DNA of 64,000 nt, from assembly GCF_000002995.4 (NCBI RefSeq), contig NW_025062479.1, positions 24,048,221 through 24,112,220 of the forward strand, given 5' to 3'. Positions 1 to 10,231 of this stretch are shown piece after piece (within the stretch, counting starts at the first letter, position 1; every line of letters begins with the position of its first letter). Made by a program: the position numbers and the translations under genes. The DNA is from Brugia malayi (Eukaryota; Nematoda; Chromadorea; Rhabditida; Onchocercidae). The notes below the pieces were generated by a model, which searched no databases, was not told the origin of the DNA, and saw only the letters and a list, made by a program, of their open reading frames with translations.

Positions 1-2901
1 ATAAGCAATTGATAAGAATTTATAAAGTTAAAAGTTTAATTGAGAGGAAAATGTAAAAAAATTTTTTATTTTTAATTTTTGGATGCTATAATATAAAAAT
101 TTATCTATTCTCTGCAAATCTTACTATACCTTTATGTATATACTGTTTTTTTTTTCTTTTTTTTGATTTTCATTAAATTGAAAAATAATTTGAACTATTA
201 ATTATAACTTTTATAAATGGTTCAAATTAATTTCACTAACCATTTTTTTCTGCTTTGTTCTTTTTTTTTTGCAAAAATTCGAAATTTATTGGATTATTTT
301 TATTTTAATAATTAATAATTTATTTTAATATTCAATTATTTTAATAAATATATTTTTTTAATAATTTTAATGATTAGATTGTTTAACAATTTACAATTTT
401 TATAAATTCCAATTTACAATTTAATAAAAAACAAAAATTAGCAATAATTGAATATGATAACATTTTAAGTATAATCTATTAGAATTTAAATATTTGATAT
501 AAAAAATCCTACTACTATCTATTTACTGTCTGATTTGACCTAATAAAGCAATTTTGATCTAATAAAGCAATTTTGACCTAATATTAACCGGTTTAATCAG
601 TATTACATTTGCAATTAAACATTGTGTTGGATGTTTTTGAAATAAATTCATAACTTCAATTATATTCGATATACTAATATAACTCATAAATTCATCGAAA
701 TTTTTCTTCCTTTTTTTAAATAGAGATAAATTAAAATAAAAATAATAGAAAAAAAAATTTTGAAAATGCATGTCAAACAATGTTTATTTTAATTTCAAAT
801 AAAATTTAATACTTTATTTCTTTTCATATTGGCTAACAAAATTTAAGCAACAAATGAAGTTAATTTAAAATAATAATTTAAAACTTTAGACTATAATTAA
901 TCTCATTATTCGATAAATATCAACATTTATCTATAAATTCCAATTTATCATTCCTTCAATTATATCTTTTCAGATGGACTTCATGAATAAATTCAAATGT
1001 TATAGCTAAATTAAAGTTCAAATTTAAATTTATTAGGAAATTTCACCTAGTTCCAATAATTTATCCTCAAATATTGTCAGAACTTTTCTTAAAGTATTAA
1101 ATAAATTAGGAAGGGCGTATCTGTCCTCATATTTTTATTTCAAAGAATTTTGACTAATTTACGGAAATGAAGAATTACCATATAAAATAATATAACAAAC
1201 ATCGAACAAGTGCTCATTACTTCTTTTATTCAGTATAATTTTTAAATCAAAATTAGCATTCCTATCAAATTTATAAAACATTACAAAAGAATCTAGCAAT
1301 GATCATTAAAAACAATATGCATAAATTGTAAATAAAATGATATAAGCATACAACAATAACTGTATGGCAGTTTGGTATTTGTTTGGTTACTTGGAGAAAA
1401 GCTTTTTTTTTTTTTTTTTTTCAAAATTCCGCAAAAAAAAAAAAAGCTTTCAAAATTTGTACATTCATATAAAAATGCGCAAAAGAGACCAAAGATTATC
1501 CATTCGAAAATTTTAACGATTTCCTACTTTGCATATACAAAAGTAATCTGTTTCATCGTTCATTTTTTCACGTATAAGTAGCCATGACCAAGTGCTGATT
1601 CATATTTTGATACTTTTGAATCCAAATGAATTTAAAGGAAATCACTGATACCTTATATGAACTTGAAATATACAGAAAAAATGTACATAAACATATCATA
1701 TAAAAAAAAATTATGAATAATGATCAGTTGTTATTCGAGAAGCATAATAAAAACAGTGATCAAATCTGCATCTTCGATTAAACTGATGACATATTATTGT
1801 TCTTTGATATCAACAAATATATGAACATAATACTTCGGAATGAATAATTTTTGTGTGTACATAATCAATGTCATAGATTAAAATGAGCGAAATAACTTTT
1901 GAAACATAGTCAAATATAAATAAATTTAATACAAATTAAAGCTTAAAGATACACCAGTTTCCTACTCAACACAGAGAAAGGTAAAAAAGAAAATTATCAC
2001 CAAATAGCACTCAATATTTCATCCGACAGCTAATGATTTCTAATATTAAAGCAAAAGGAAGATGCAAAAATGTCCGAAAGTATCCTTAATAAAAATAACT
2101 TCATTAAAAGATCTCAAACATATGGTTCTTTGAAAAGATAGTAATCCAATTTTACGATAAGCAAAAGTAATAAAAAGACATACTACTACTACTACTACTA
2201 CTTCTTCACTGTTAGCAAATGATATAGCGGACATCTAATAAAAAACCATAGAATTAATCTGTTCGGTAAATGCATCAGAGAAACTAAAGGATGAGCAACC
2301 CTGTCTGACAAATGTATCAGGAAAGACAACGAGCTTTCAAACAATAAAACACTAAAACAACAAAAAAATAAATCAAGTTAATTATTAAATCAAATTGTGA
2401 AAATACCTGGATTAACAATGATATGATTTAAGGTTCCTATTAATTTCCTATTATATAAAACAAAATCAACTGCATAACTTCTACAAAATCGTGTTTCGAT
2501 GATGAGGAAGATGTTATATTTCTTTCAAACGCTTCATTGTCCTTCGCTTCGATTAACTAAATGAAAAGAATCTTGAATAGAGTGAAAAGTAAATAAAATT
2601 TCACAATTGTAAAAGAGATTGACAAATCATACACTTTAAAACATAAATGATAATAAACAGTTTAGACCTAACGATTATTAAGGAAAACGAATACTGAAAT
2701 CACTAACGCACAGCTGCACGACACACTGACTATAACAATAAAATGAACAAATATCGCTGTCTCATGCATTTACAATGTCAATCACTCAAACCAACAATAG
2801 ATTTTGAGAAATTCAATATAACAAATTGAGTAAATAAGTTAAGTTTTCAGACCTTCACTTTCCATAAGTACGCATCATTTCAACGATTTATAGAAAAATC
2901 T
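1..2901. other. AT-rich non-coding stretch with no recognised gene
   Basis: Only short reading frames made of homopolymers and simple repeats occur here on either strand. The right-hand part (about 2.2-2.9 kb) is less simple in composition and lies just past the stop codon of the minus-strand sulfotransferase, so it probably holds its 3-prime UTR. I did not find an AATAAA signal on the minus strand near that stop. Confidence 0.6.
2181..2202. repeat. (TAC)n microsatellite
   Basis: About seven copies of the trinucleotide TAC, downstream of the sulfotransferase gene. It gives a run of valines in a spurious minus-strand frame. Confidence 0.9.
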
Positions 2902-4875
2902 TTACCACACACCTATTTTCAAATCACCAGCACGACTACCATTGACCATTCTGTGTGGGAACACTGAATAATCATCAATGCTTGACTGCAACTGCTTTAA
3001 CCTAAAATTCAGGTAATGCTTCATATGAAAAAGACAAGAAAATTCATAATAAAAATACGAATACGATACGCATTCAATTACACAAACCTCTTAAAAAAAA
3101 GTTTTTTGGCGTATGAATACAACATGATATCCAATCTATTCCTATCCTTAATTAACTGCATTTGTTGTAGAGTTATTTCAGTATCGTTTGATTTGCTTTT
3201 GGTCCACTCAGCAAGATTCTTTGAAAATCTAAATGGACAATAATAATTACAACAAAATCAAGACAACAATGCTTTCATCCTTCGATGAAGACTGATGTCA
3301 AGGTAATATGACTAGCAAATTTCACTATTACGTTGTTCAAGTAACAATTTTTGCCTTTCCAATCCAAAAGAACGTACGGTATAGCGAAGATAAACAAATG
3401 TTTATAGATATAGATCTTCACGGTTTTCCAGCCTCCGCAAAATTTCATATATGTATACGTACTAATTTTTGTTCGAAACATACTTTAAGTGGAAAAGACG
3501 TTCAAACATCCATTGACTTTCAGCCATATATTCTTTGAGACCAAAAAATGCCAAATTTTTTAGATTGACTTTTGCACTTTCCAACATAATCTTATCTCTG
3601 GTTGCTGCATCCGTTGATCGCGTGTCGTAACAATTGATTAATGTTAGATCAGCTAGCATTCGAGTTTGCCTGTAACAAATTAAACATAAATATGTCATTC
3701 GCAAATGCATGCTATAAATATCCCAATCCACTGTTTGCTATTCAGTCTATTTCCTATCTGTAAGAGACACTATATTGCAAACAACATTGTCCCATCACCT
3801 CATTTTGATTTTTAATCTTTCATGCTAACTGAATGCTTGCATGTCAATTAAATACTAATAATTATAATCCTCCGCGTCCGTTAACACCAAAAGTTTATAA
3901 ATGCAAGAATCTATGGATCAAGAAGTAAAACAGATCCTAACTGATATGACAGTTAGGAGCTGTTTGATCTGTTTTACTTGTATCTACCAGACTCTAGAGT
4001 ATGCCAGAATTTCAAATAGTTTTGGAAAATGAAGAAAGGAAGTTATTTCTTCTATGATTATGTGTAACAATAAATTTATTACCAAATGAAACGTTATCCA
4101 TTATTTCGTTATTATTTCAACTAGTATTAACGTTTATGCAGAAAAATATCAAACCTATTAAAAGCAAGATTATATGGACAGGCAAGAAATTCATCCAATG
4201 TTACACCATCCCATCCAATCTCTGGATCAAAACACATTGGTAATTGCTCGGGTGTTGGTGGTCGACCATTACATATGTGCCTTGCTGCTAACCATGTAGC
4301 GCCTCGTTCCACATGACGATATTCGGATATAAATCGTGCTACTGGTTCTCGAAAAAATGAGGTATAAAAATATCGCCTCTTTCGATGAAAACCTGCAAAA
4401 TAATTACTGTTTATAAGAAGACAAGAAAAAATATATTAAAAAAAAATTTCAATGCAGTTACATTTCGATATACCTTCTTTTTTATCCAATGCATTATCCA
4501 CACAACCAGAGACGAACAATTCAGTGAAATCGGCATGCAATCCACAAACCCAACCAGTTGAATAACGAGAAAATAACCATATCTTGAAAGTATTTTAAAT
4601 TATGAAATGTATGTAAATCGAAGAAATCATGAAACATCAACAACACTGAATAGATGATTCTCATCAGTAATGTAAAGATTTTTATGCAAAAGCATCACAA
4701 AAGATACACCTTTTTCTTGGGACCAGGGCCTATACAAGTGCATCTCTTCTTTCCCATACGACAAATGCACGGTGTTGAAACATTGAGATGTTTAACAAGA
4801 AAGCGCTCAAAACTTGTGCCTGCTGTTTTTTGAATGTGCAAGAATACAATTACATCGTTATCGCTCATATTAAAT
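2902..4875 (-). CDS. Heparan sulfate 6-O-sulfotransferase, catalytic domain (six exons, N-terminus not found)
   Basis: Golgi enzyme family that moves sulfate from PAPS to the 6-O position of glucosamine in heparan sulfate. Exons on the minus strand, in transcript order: 4875-4710, 4582-4474, 4392-4155, 3669-3484, 3228-3088, 3001-2902. All phases agree and give 312 residues. Seen in order: the PAPS 5-prime phosphosulfate loop HIQKTAGTSFERFL; a Cys-rich segment; LFSRYSTGWVCGLHADF; the 3-prime phosphate-binding region REPVARFISEYRHVERGATW; CPYNLAFNRQTRMLADL; NLAFFGLKEYM and FERLFHL; and a C-terminal SYAKKLF helix. These are family hallmarks; the C. elegans counterpart would be HST-6. The type II membrane anchor and stem expected before the catalytic domain are absent. 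The first exon follows a TTTTTTCAG acceptor, and an ATG at 4868 is in frame. The anchor exon is therefore either further upstream or replaced by a trans-spliced start. The protein may end at the TAA at 2904-2902, although a GTGTGT donor just before it could lead to another exon. Confidence 0.9.
3923..3979. other. Imperfect hairpin in a sulfotransferase intron
   Basis: Bases 3923-3936 (AAGTAAAACAGATC) pair perfectly with 3966-3979. Bases 3937-3943 pair with 3950-3956 around a 6-nt loop, leaving a 9-nt one-sided bulge at 3957-3965. It could be a structured intronic RNA element or a remnant of a small foldback transposon. No coding role is seen. Confidence 0.6.
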
Positions 4876-5000
4876 CTGAAAAAACACCAGTACTATGGAA
4901 GCACAGTTAATACCCAATTAATAAAAAAAATAATAATAAACAATAAACACTGAGTATATCTGTAAAGATTCGATTGTAATGGAAAGTAGCACAGTGCTAG

Positions 5001-5800
5001 TCAGAAAGTCTTTACAGTCTTAGTAATTGGATTTTCATTGTTTTGACGTTTATGAAGATGAAGAAACCAAAAATGGAAATACCCGTTATCGGGATCATCT
5101 AAAATTTTGTTGAACGAAAGATTCCAACGAGTATAAAATGATGGTTTATAATCGGTGGCGATGCTGTTTTTGAATGCAAATTCACGCATCTGGTCTAGGC
5201 TGTATCGTGGAAAACTGATACTTGCTGAAGAGTAGTAACCTAAAAAATGGATGTCTCCATTTGGGAATGAAATTAACAGAAAAACTGTTCCAAACATATT
5301 AATAGCTGACTGAATAAATGGAGAATATCGTTTTCTATTAAGCAGAACTTTTAAACCGACAACTTCAGAAATTATCAATAACTCAAAACCATTATACAGT
5401 TTTAACAATCCCCTTAAGTGTAATCGGAGATAGCAAGATACTTTATAGCCTCAAATCAATGAAGCAACTCTATAATTTTTAAACGGATAACTTCAAAAGA
5501 AAGAGTGATTTTTAAAAACAAATTAGAGCCCAATAACAAACCATAATTCGCAGCGTAATTGAAAGATTTCTCAGCAATAAAATAGCCGAGAGGTGTAACA
5601 ATAATAAGAGCGGTGAAAAGTATCGTTCGCAACCAAGATTGTCGCTTATACTTCATATAAATTTTACCAATTATTGACTCGTCTTCATCATCCATCTCTT
5701 CTTCAACAATAATCTCTCTGCTCGGTTGAAAGCTTTCATTGCATTGCTCGTTACCGAACCGATTATTTGCATATACTGTCTTTTGCAAATCCGTTTTCAC
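5001..5800 (-). CDS. Candidate small membrane protein in two frames, possibly TMEM186-like
   Basis: Two adjacent minus-strand frames look like parts of one gene. The 5-prime part (5800-5456) has an acidic stretch (EEEMDDEDESIIGK) and then one clear membrane segment (TILFTALIIVTPLGYFIAE). No ATG opens the frame and a stop lies directly upstream, so translation may begin at the Met before DDEDE or come from an earlier exon across the CTTTTCAG acceptor near 5809. The 3-prime part (5408-5001) is 135 codons in another frame, with VVGLKVLLNRKRYSPF and GTVFLLISFPNGDIHFLGYY, and ends about 125 bp before the sulfotransferase acceptor. I could not fix the intron between them. The order (hydrophobic helix ending in PLGYF, second helix, VGLKVLLN, then an FxxGDIHFLGY-like strand) recalls TMEM186/TMEM223-type mitochondrial proteins. 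This is a weak resemblance judged by eye. It may instead be two unrelated frames. Confidence 0.4.
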
Positions 5801-6593
5801 TTATACTGCTGAAAAGGAAAAAAAAAAATGAAAGATAGAGAAATTTAACACAAATAACAATAACAATACTTTTCGTATATTTCTAGACAAAATGTACTCA
5901 AAAGAAAAAGAAAAAAAAATGAAAATAAAACATGTACTCAATAAATTATGAATTTAGTAACAGTTGAAATTAAATATGATTGTCATTTCATCCTTGCATA
6001 ATTAGGACATCACTTGATTTTGCAATTTAATATAAGTCTACTATTCAATCTCTTTAATAATAAGTAATATTTTAGCAGATTTGATTGTAGCATGTTAAAA
6101 TTTATAAATGAGATTACACGGCTAGGCCAAATAAAGCAAATGCCTATAAATATAAGTTAACCATAGATCCGAAAAAAATCGTAATTTCTTAAATGGAAAG
6201 TGATATAGATGTAAAATAACAATATCAGTACAATATATCATTCTGATAACATTTGCGCTCAATATTTGCGCACCATCAATTTACACAAACCAATAAAATT
6301 ATATCAAATAAAAGCATGAAAAATCACGGTGCATTCCTATTTCGTTTCTCGTTTCCTGTCATTCTTTTCGAGTTTTATTTGCTATTGTGTACGTACATAT
6401 TGCGCATTGTGCGCATTATTACTAGCATTAGCTTATCAAATGCGCATAAGATAATCATTTTGAAATTAACTGATATAAATGAGCATATAATTAGAATAGT
6501 ATTTATTATGAAAAAAGAAAAAGAAAAACAGTAGTAACAATTTTAGCGCAATGTTATCTTTTTCATTCGTGCATTTGCGTATGTAAATTGATG

Positions 6594-6880
6594 TTGAAAT
6601 TATTTTATATGAATTTTAAAATATTGATGAAGTGAAACCTTCAATGAATTTCATGTAATTCGTATAGAAATTATTATATATACTGAATTTTGAAATATTA
6701 CTAAAGTGAAACTTTCAGTGAATTTCATATAACTGTTGTAGAAATTATTATATATGAATTGTAAAATATTACTAAAGTGAAACTTTCAGTGAATTTCATG
6801 TAATTGTTGTCGAAATTATTGTATATGAATTTTAAAATATTACTAAAGTGAACTTTTAATGAATTTTACATATTTATTAT
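6594..6880. repeat. Diverged tandem repeat, period about 73 bp, four copies
   Basis: The units begin GAAATTATTATATATGAATT and carry AAAATATTACTAAAGTGAAA and a TCAGTGAATTTCAT block. They start near 6594, 6667, 6740 and 6812. The copies differ by point changes and small indels. Confidence 0.8.
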
Positions 6881-6920
6881 TATCCACATAAGCTTCATCA
6901 TTCATGGATTTCACAAAAAA

Positions 6921-6961
6921 CTCTCTCTCCCTCCCTCTCTCTTTCTCTCTCTCTCTCTCTT
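6921..6961. repeat. (CT)n microsatellite
   Basis: A polypyrimidine CT run with a few CCT interruptions, at the left edge of the GC-richer island. Confidence 0.9.
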
Positions 6962-7216
6962 TACTTGTCACCATTTATGTCCCCATGATTTATGATGACA
7001 AGCGGGGCGAGGGACCGTCCTATTTCACTCTCATATGACATCAATACAATCATTCCAGAATATTCTCTTTGGATGGTCCCTCATTACCATAAATCAGCTG
7101 TTTGGCGCCAAAACCCTTCAACCTCTCCCGCCCAACTCCCTCCCTCCCTCTTTCTCTCCTTTATTGTCCCATTCTTTCGCTCTTCGTTACTTCTTCACGT
7201 GTCCCTCTCCCGTGTC

Positions 7217-7520
7217 CTTGGATGTGGCACATTGCTGAGTGTTTATGTAGAGTGTCTGTGTATGTGTGCATGTAAAGTGTGTGTGTATCTACATAAAATG
7301 TCTGTGTATGTGTGCATGTAAAGTGTATCTATATAAAGTGTCTATGTATGTGTGCATGTAAAGTGTGTGTATATCTATATAAAGTGTCGGTGTATGTAAA
7401 ATGTGTGTGTATCTATATAAAGTGTCTGTGTATGTGTGCATGTAAAGTGTGTGTGTGTGCATCTATATAAAGTGTCTGTGTATGTAAAGTGTGTATGTGT
7501 GTGTGTTGTTTTTGCAGATG
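7217..7520. repeat. TG-rich minisatellite
   Basis: Units alternate AAAGTGTCTGTGTATGTGTG, CATGTAAAGTGTG and TATCTATAT. Unit length varies because of changes in the (TG)n part. Similar TG-rich DNA continues less regularly to about 7940. Confidence 0.85.
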
Positions 7521-7968
7521 TTTTGCAGTTGAATGTGTATTTGGGTGTCTGTGATCATATAAGGTCACGTGCATCTACGTATATGTGCTTATATATACAT
7601 ATATGTATGCTGTGTATGTGGAGTGTATATATTGTCAGTGATTATACATGTATGTGTATGTGTGTGTGTGTGTATCCGTCTGTCTACAATTCCTTTGAAA
7701 TCACTGGAAATATGGATCTGCGACGGAGTACAATGAAACGTGTGTGTGTCGATTTGTCCGTCTGTCAACTCTCAAAGCTAGTGAAATTCACTATGGACTC
7801 ATAATTTATGTAGTGTGTATGGGTGTGTACGTCCGGTCTGTCCGTCTGTCTGTACACCAGTTTATCTCTTGGACTGATGTAAATCTACCTTCGGCATATA
7901 TGTGTATGTGTATGTGTGTGTATGTGTCTGTGTGGCAACAGAGGGTAATAAGTGAAGGAGCAATAGTG

Positions 7969-7994
7969 TAGTGTGCTGTGCTGTGCTGTGCTGT
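7969..7994. repeat. (GTGCT)n pentanucleotide repeat
   Basis: About four to five tandem copies of GTGCT. This is one of three unrelated 5-bp arrays within 550 bp. Confidence 0.85.
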
Positions 7995-8296
7995 CAGTAG
8001 TTAGTACCTATTGGTGAAGTACCCTTTGTGAAAGAGACGGACGGACAGAGAGACAGATGATTACTGAGAAATGAGCAGAAGCGGGAGAAGAAGGCAGAGC
8101 GGGCGGGTAAGCGATACTGGAAGCGGGCAAAGGAGAAGAAGGTACGAACGATTTTTGCCTTCCTTTTTGAAGAAAGATATGTGTTAGTGACGCTGTTGCT
8201 GTTGCTACTGCTACTGCTACCCGCCCGCCTGCCCGCCCAACCGTTACTACTGCTGTTGCTACTGCTGTTGGGATTGTCGGGTAGTCTTGGAGCGTA

Positions 8297-8331
8297 AGGG
8301 AAGGGCAGGGTAGGGTAGGGTAGGGCAGGGG
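8297..8331 (+). promoter_or_regulatory. G-quadruplex motif with GGGTA/GGGCA repeats
   Basis: About seven runs of three or more G, mostly separated by two bases (AAGGG, CAGGG, TAGGG repeated). This far exceeds the four tracts needed for an intramolecular quadruplex. It lies about 1.1 kb upstream of the HMG start codon on the coding strand. A regulatory role is inference. The repeat is GGGTA-like, not the nematode telomere repeat TTAGGC. Confidence 0.7.
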
Positions 8332-8429
8332 ACGAGGATGGAGTGACTCGAGAGAGGGCTGAGGGAATGGACGAGTAGATGAGCTGTGTGCTATGTGCGA
8401 TTGGATGATGGCATTGTGGTGATGGCGAG

Positions 8430-8520
8430 TTATGCCATGCCATGCCATGCCATTCCGTTCCATTCAATTCAATTCATTTCGATTCTATTTCATTTCATTT
8501 TAATTTATTCTAGTTTAATT
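8430..8520. repeat. Decaying pentanucleotide array (TGCCA to TTCCA/TTCAA/TTTCA)
   Basis: Perfect TGCCA units are followed by units that drift through TTCCG, TTCCA, TTCAA and TTTCA while keeping 5-bp spacing. This looks like an old array with one homogeneous end. Confidence 0.75.
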
Positions 8521-9393
8521 CTAGGCAGTTTATCAGTATTCATATTACTACTAATACTGTTACAAATATGGCTGTTATTACTTCTATTACTATACTATTT
8601 CATTTCTAGCTTCATTGTTTTAGTCCTTTTTATTTTTCTCTATTCAGTTTTCATATGCTTTTTTCTTTTTTCTGAATAATTTTACATGTTATCATTGTTA
8701 TTTTAGTTAAGAGTGATTTTTGGGTCAGGTCGTGACTAATTCAGTTGCGATAAATCGAGGGAAAGATGAATTAAAGAAATGGTTGACATTGAAAATGAAA
8801 ATCTCACAAATGCATGAACTAAACTTTACCGTTTTAACGATCGAATTTGAGAACTATGTTATAATATGCAGTCAGGTGCTGAAATGTATTTCAGTTACGC
8901 ATCATTCTGTACCATGTCTTTCAAACGTTTTTCGTTTGGTTAGCTTTGTTTGTTTTCCGAGAGTGTAATACGTACTTGCATGAGCAATAAAAGAGAAAAA
9001 CGTCACAATCTCGTATGTGTTGTACCCCCCCTCCTGCATACATCGATTGTTTTTTATATATTGTTCGTATATGTTATAACTTGGCCATGTATGTGTTATG
9101 ATATCTCATTGTGCTCAATCATCATCACATTGAACAATTTATAGAAAGGTTGGGGAGGAGAGATGTGAACTTTTTGAGTATGCGACAATATAATTGTGAT
9201 TCGAAGAAATTAGTTGATCTGTCGTTATCTTCGTTGTTATGGATCAATGCCTGACAATCTGTGTTCTCGTTGACGATGTTTTCGTTCATTGTTATCATTC
9301 GCATTATTAATGTAAATATTATTTGTTGCAGTTTTAACTGGTGTATCGTTATATTGATTACAACTGTAATAGTTTGAAGTAGCAGAAGAAAAT

Positions 9394-10231
9394 ATGGGCA
9401 AAGCAACTGTTGATGGGAAGAAACCAAAAGCAGTCAAAAAGATGAAAGATCCAAATGCTCCAAAACGTGCAATGTCAGCTTTCTTTATTTGGATGAACGA
9501 GAATCGTGATCGAATCAAGAAGCCTGGTATGAGTGTTGGTGATGTTGCCAAAGCTGCGGGTATCGAATGGGCAGCGATGACAGATAAATCAGTTAGTTTT
9601 TTCATTTTTGGTAACAAAAAGAGATAGGAAAATGTGAAGAAATGTTGTTCGGAAACTTATGGAATGACATTTGAATCAAGGATATTTAGTAAGTAAAAAG
9701 AAGATTTAATTCGGGAAAGATGTGGTGCATTTGTGGTGTTAAAAATTTCTTTTGTTATCTAGCAAATACTTTGGTTTGGATGAGTCTGGGATAAATGCGT
9801 TTCATTCTCTGGTTTTGATGCATACCTTGATTTTGCTGTAGTTTGATGCGAATGTTAATTCAATTTGTATTAGTATCCAAATCATCAAGAGAATGATTTT
9901 TGCCTTCATTTTTTGTCAGCATTTCAACTGTTGTCAAAAATGTGCCAACGAATTCATGCTTTGATGGGTTCTGGATAATAAAGTTTTACACGCTTTATTT
10001 TTTTTTTTTTTTTAAACTATTCAACTCGTTTATATTATGAGTACTGAGTGAAAGATGGTTTCTATTATCTAGTTTTGAATATTAGTATTTCTTAATCAGA
10101 TGGAGAAACTAATGTCATTTACAAGAAAAAAAAAAAAAAAAAGACATGCATTTCAGCAATGGGAGAAACGAGCGGAAGAAGACAAGAAAAGGTACGAAAG
10201 GGAGATAGCTGCATACAAAAACAAGCAATAG
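9394..10231 (+). CDS. Single-box HMG (HMGB-type) DNA-binding protein, two exons
   Basis: Exon 1 is 9394-9591 (donor GTTAGT) and exon 2 is 10157-10231 (acceptor CATTTCAG), together 90 residues. A short Lys-rich start ([18 protein letters not shown]) leads into one complete HMG box: [20 protein letters not shown], then [20 protein letters not shown], then [15 protein letters not shown]. The DPNAPKR entry, the Phe/Trp of helix 1, the Trp of GIEW and the EDKKRY of helix 3 are all present. The protein stops soon after helix 3, with no second box and no acidic tail, like insect HMG-D and the small worm HMG-1 proteins. The expected role is a nuclear architectural factor that bends DNA without strong sequence preference. 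The VGDVAKAAG core also resembles the SSRP1 box, but the 90-residue length argues against a FACT subunit. Reading through the donor gives a short alternative end that is unlikely to be real. Confidence 0.92.

Larger units (their letters stand above)
5801..9393. other. Intergenic region with a relatively GC-rich repeat island
   Basis: No gene is seen between the minus-strand candidate and the HMG gene. The first kilobase is ordinary AT-rich DNA. From about 6.9 to 8.5 kb the composition shifts to TG-, CT- and GC-rich low-complexity DNA, the richest in G+C of the window. The long frames here on both strands are read from simple repeats (Cys/Val/Met or Ser/Pro/Leu runs) and are not credible proteins. 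The island may be promoter-proximal DNA of the HMG gene. A TTTGTTGCAG near 9330 could be a splice or spliced-leader acceptor about 60 bp before its ATG. Confidence 0.6.

Noticed and set aside
6992..7971. Plus-strand Cys/Val/Met-rich frames of up to 122 codons
   Set aside because: Produced by the TG-rich minisatellite; amino-acid content follows the repeat and not a protein.
8297..8331. Telomere-like repeat
   Set aside because: The unit is GGGTA/GGGCA, not the nematode TTAGGC, and it is short and internal. Treated as a G-quadruplex microsatellite.
7994..8467. Overlapping minus-strand frames of 151-157 codons
   Set aside because: They read through pentanucleotide and trinucleotide repeats, giving Ser/Pro/Ala runs in two frames at once. 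They have no domain pattern and no splice logic.
9592..9627. HMG frame ending in [11 protein letters not shown]
   Set aside because: Read-through of the GTTAGT donor. The spliced exon at 10157 completes the HMG box in phase.
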